A DNA stretch of 5,714 nt from the NCBI GenBank assembly GCA_025352585.1, contig JANXTD010000897.1:1-5714 (forward strand), read 5' to 3'. Numbering within the stretch: the stretch's first letter is position 1; every line of letters starts with the position of its first letter. Both the position numbers and the translations under genes were made by a program. Under the pieces are notes generated by a model. It was not told the DNA's origin, made no database searches, and saw nothing but the letters and a program-made list of their open reading frames with translations. This DNA comes from Fimbriiglobus sp. Its GTDB lineage: Bacteria > Planctomycetota > Planctomycetia > Gemmatales > Gemmataceae. Positions 4,955-5,714 of this stretch are shown one piece after another.

Positions 4955-4989
4955 GCGGATGCGGGCGATATTACATCGCCCGCATCCGC
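4955..4989. repeat. Perfect 15-bp hairpin ahead of the DUF3883 gene
   Basis: GCGGATGCGGGCGAT (4955-4969) and its exact reverse complement (4975-4989) are separated by five bases, ATTAC. There is no T-tract on either side, so it is not a standard terminator. On the minus strand its last base lies five bases before the in-frame ATC that may mark the true start of the DUF3883 protein. There it would fold in the leader RNA, or serve as a dyad operator in the divergent region. The plus-strand gene at 5083 begins 93 bases to its right. Confidence 0.8.
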
Positions 4990-5082
4990 CGGGCAAACCT
5001 CAAATCGTCGCTGACGCGCCGCTGCTGCCCCTTCGGCCATGATGTCCCTTCACTCGATGCCCCATGATCGGGAGGACGACCG

Positions 5083-5511
5083 ATGGCGACCTTCCGCTTG
5101 GATACGAGTCCGTTCATGGGCCAGCCCGACTGCCACTTCTGCCGCCTGGAGACGAACCGCATCCGACTGGAGGGCGAGTACGCCCTGGCGCTCCTGGACG
5201 GCTTCCCCGTCACGCAGGGCCGCACCCTCGTCATCCCGAAACGTCACGTCGCCAGCCTGTTCGAGTTGCCCGCCGAGGAGCAGGCGGCGGTGTGGGCGAA
5301 CCTGACCTTCACGCCGGTCAAGTTCGGGATGCGCAACCTGCCGCTGGCGGCGGTGGATATTCTGGTCGTGTGGGCCACTAACATCTGGATGGTGGTTGCC
5401 GTCTGGCGGCACTACCGCTCGGTCGCCCTGGCTCAACTGCCGTACTTCGTGTGGGTGTCGCTGGCGACCGCGCTGCAACTGTCGGTCACGGCGACGAATT
5501 GGGGGAGATGA
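5083..5511 (+). CDS. Chimeric HIT (N-terminal) / TspO-MBR (C-terminal) protein
   Basis: This 142-aa protein starts at ATG 5083, with GGAGG (5071-5075) seven bases upstream. Residues 15-71 match the front of a HIT-family nucleotide hydrolase or transferase: CHFC at 17-20, then ALALLDGFPVTQGRTLVIPK and RH at 54-55, and LPAEEQAAVW. The catalytic HxHxH motif, which lies in the second half of HIT proteins, is absent. From residue 73 the sequence is the last third of a TspO/MBR membrane protein: NLTFTPVKFGMRN, a membrane helix at about 88-108, and a second at about 114-136 containing PYFVWVSLATALQ. TspO normally has five helices of about 150-160 aa in total, so the first three are missing. The join lies near residues 70-73 (5290-5301) and keeps frame. 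The product is unlikely to have HIT activity or normal TspO tryptophan-rich sensory function. An in-frame deletion is the simplest origin. Confidence 0.85.
   Translation: MATFRLDTSPFMGQPDCHFCRLETNRIRLEGEYALALLDGFPVTQGRTLVIPKRHVASLFELPAEEQAAVWANLTFTPVKFGMRNLPLAAVDILVVWATNIWMVVAVWRHYRSVALAQLPYFVWVSLATALQLSVTATNWGR
5502..5507 (+). promoter_or_regulatory. Purine-rich site before the CIA30-like gene
   Basis: GGGGAG directly abuts ATG 5508 and lies three bases from ATG 5511. It sits within the last codons of the chimeric gene, so translation of the CIA30-like gene probably relies on coupling to the upstream gene through the overlapping stop and start. Confidence 0.35.
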
Positions 5512-5714
5512 TGACCCATAAAATGCTGGCGTTGCCCCTGCTGATTCTGATGGGGTCGTTCGTTATGGCTGAAGAATCGCCGCGAAAATTGTTCGAGTTC
5601 ACCGGGGCCGACGCAGCGAAGGAGTGGCAGGCCGTCAACGACGGCGTGATGGGCGGTGTCTCGGAAGGTAAGTTCCAGATCGCCGACCAGAAGACACTGG
5701 AGTTCTTCGGCACG
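5508..5714 (+). CDS. CIA30-family exported protein, N-terminal part (runs off the window)
   Basis: Sixty-nine codons are visible, from ATG at 5508. A second ATG at 5511 is immediately adjacent and may be the one used. The stop of the upstream gene overlaps (ATGATGA), so the two are translationally coupled. Residues 1-21 form a signal peptide: a short basic stretch (THKM), a hydrophobic core LALPLLILMGSFV, and a likely cut after VMA. The mature part begins with LFEF and continues to WQAVNDGVMGGVSEGKF (40-56), the hallmark of the CIA30 family (named after complex I intermediate-associated protein 30). Bacterial members are usually secreted or periplasmic with a jelly-roll carbohydrate-binding-like fold and poorly known roles. 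The rest of the domain is beyond the window, so completeness cannot be judged. Confidence 0.85.
   Translation, partial: MMTHKMLALPLLILMGSFVMAEESPRKLFEFTGADAAKEWQAVNDGVMGGVSEGKFQIADQKTLEFFGT

Noticed and set aside
5050..5478. Minus-strand open frame of 142 codons
   Set aside because: It is antisense to the HIT-TspO gene, whose strand has recognisable domains; the product is Arg/Gln/His-rich.

Overview
The window looks like part of a high-GC genome with high-GC codon use. Several protein patterns recall the large-genome Planctomycetes (Gemmata and relatives): an ArdC-type protein with a tiny overlapping partner gene, a start-poor DUF3883 nuclease, and an exported CIA30-like protein. This assignment is an impression from family resemblance, not a search result. 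The content is accessory: small unknown genes, an anti-restriction-type protein, a restriction-like nuclease, inverted repeats, truncated genes and a chimeric gene. No rRNA, intact tRNA, CRISPR array, transposase or integrase was seen.

Layout. Positions 74-923 form a large imperfect inverted repeat. Two diverged copies of one gene of about 107 aa face each other tail to tail (61-381 + and 616-942 -). Each is followed by the first codons of a second gene that is cut off near the centre of symmetry (410 + and 589 -). The right-hand copy is also the distal end of a minus-strand cluster: ArdC-like protein (1408-2358), a 69-aa protein joined to it by a GTGA overlap (1202-1411), a 64-aa protein (926-1120), then the right-hand repeat gene. 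Two small plus-strand genes of unknown function (2629-2856 and 2903-3364) are divergent from ArdC. The same 23-base box (one mismatch) lies upstream of both transcription units, in the same orientation relative to each gene, so the two sides may share a regulator.

Positions 3365-3812 hold no convincing intact gene. They contain a coding-like remnant (3509-3727) and a 19-base stretch resembling part of a tRNA-Asn. Next is a minus-strand gene for a DUF3883/PD-(D/E)xK-type nuclease-like protein (3813-4910). Its conserved N-terminus appears to extend upstream of the first usual start codon. A perfect 15-bp hairpin (4955-4989) lies just ahead of it.

The right end carries a plus-strand pair: an in-frame chimera of the front of a HIT-family protein with the last third of a TspO/MBR membrane protein (5083-5511), overlapped by the start of an exported CIA30-family protein that runs off the window (5508-5714).

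How it fits together: the ArdC cluster and the DUF3883 protein are the only genes with a recognisable theme, namely interference with or execution of DNA restriction. Truncations, duplication and chimerism indicate repeated recombination. No complete new system can be proven from this window. The best candidates for something undescribed are the ArdC plus 69-aa pair with its mirrored boxes, and the inverted duplicate gene pair.
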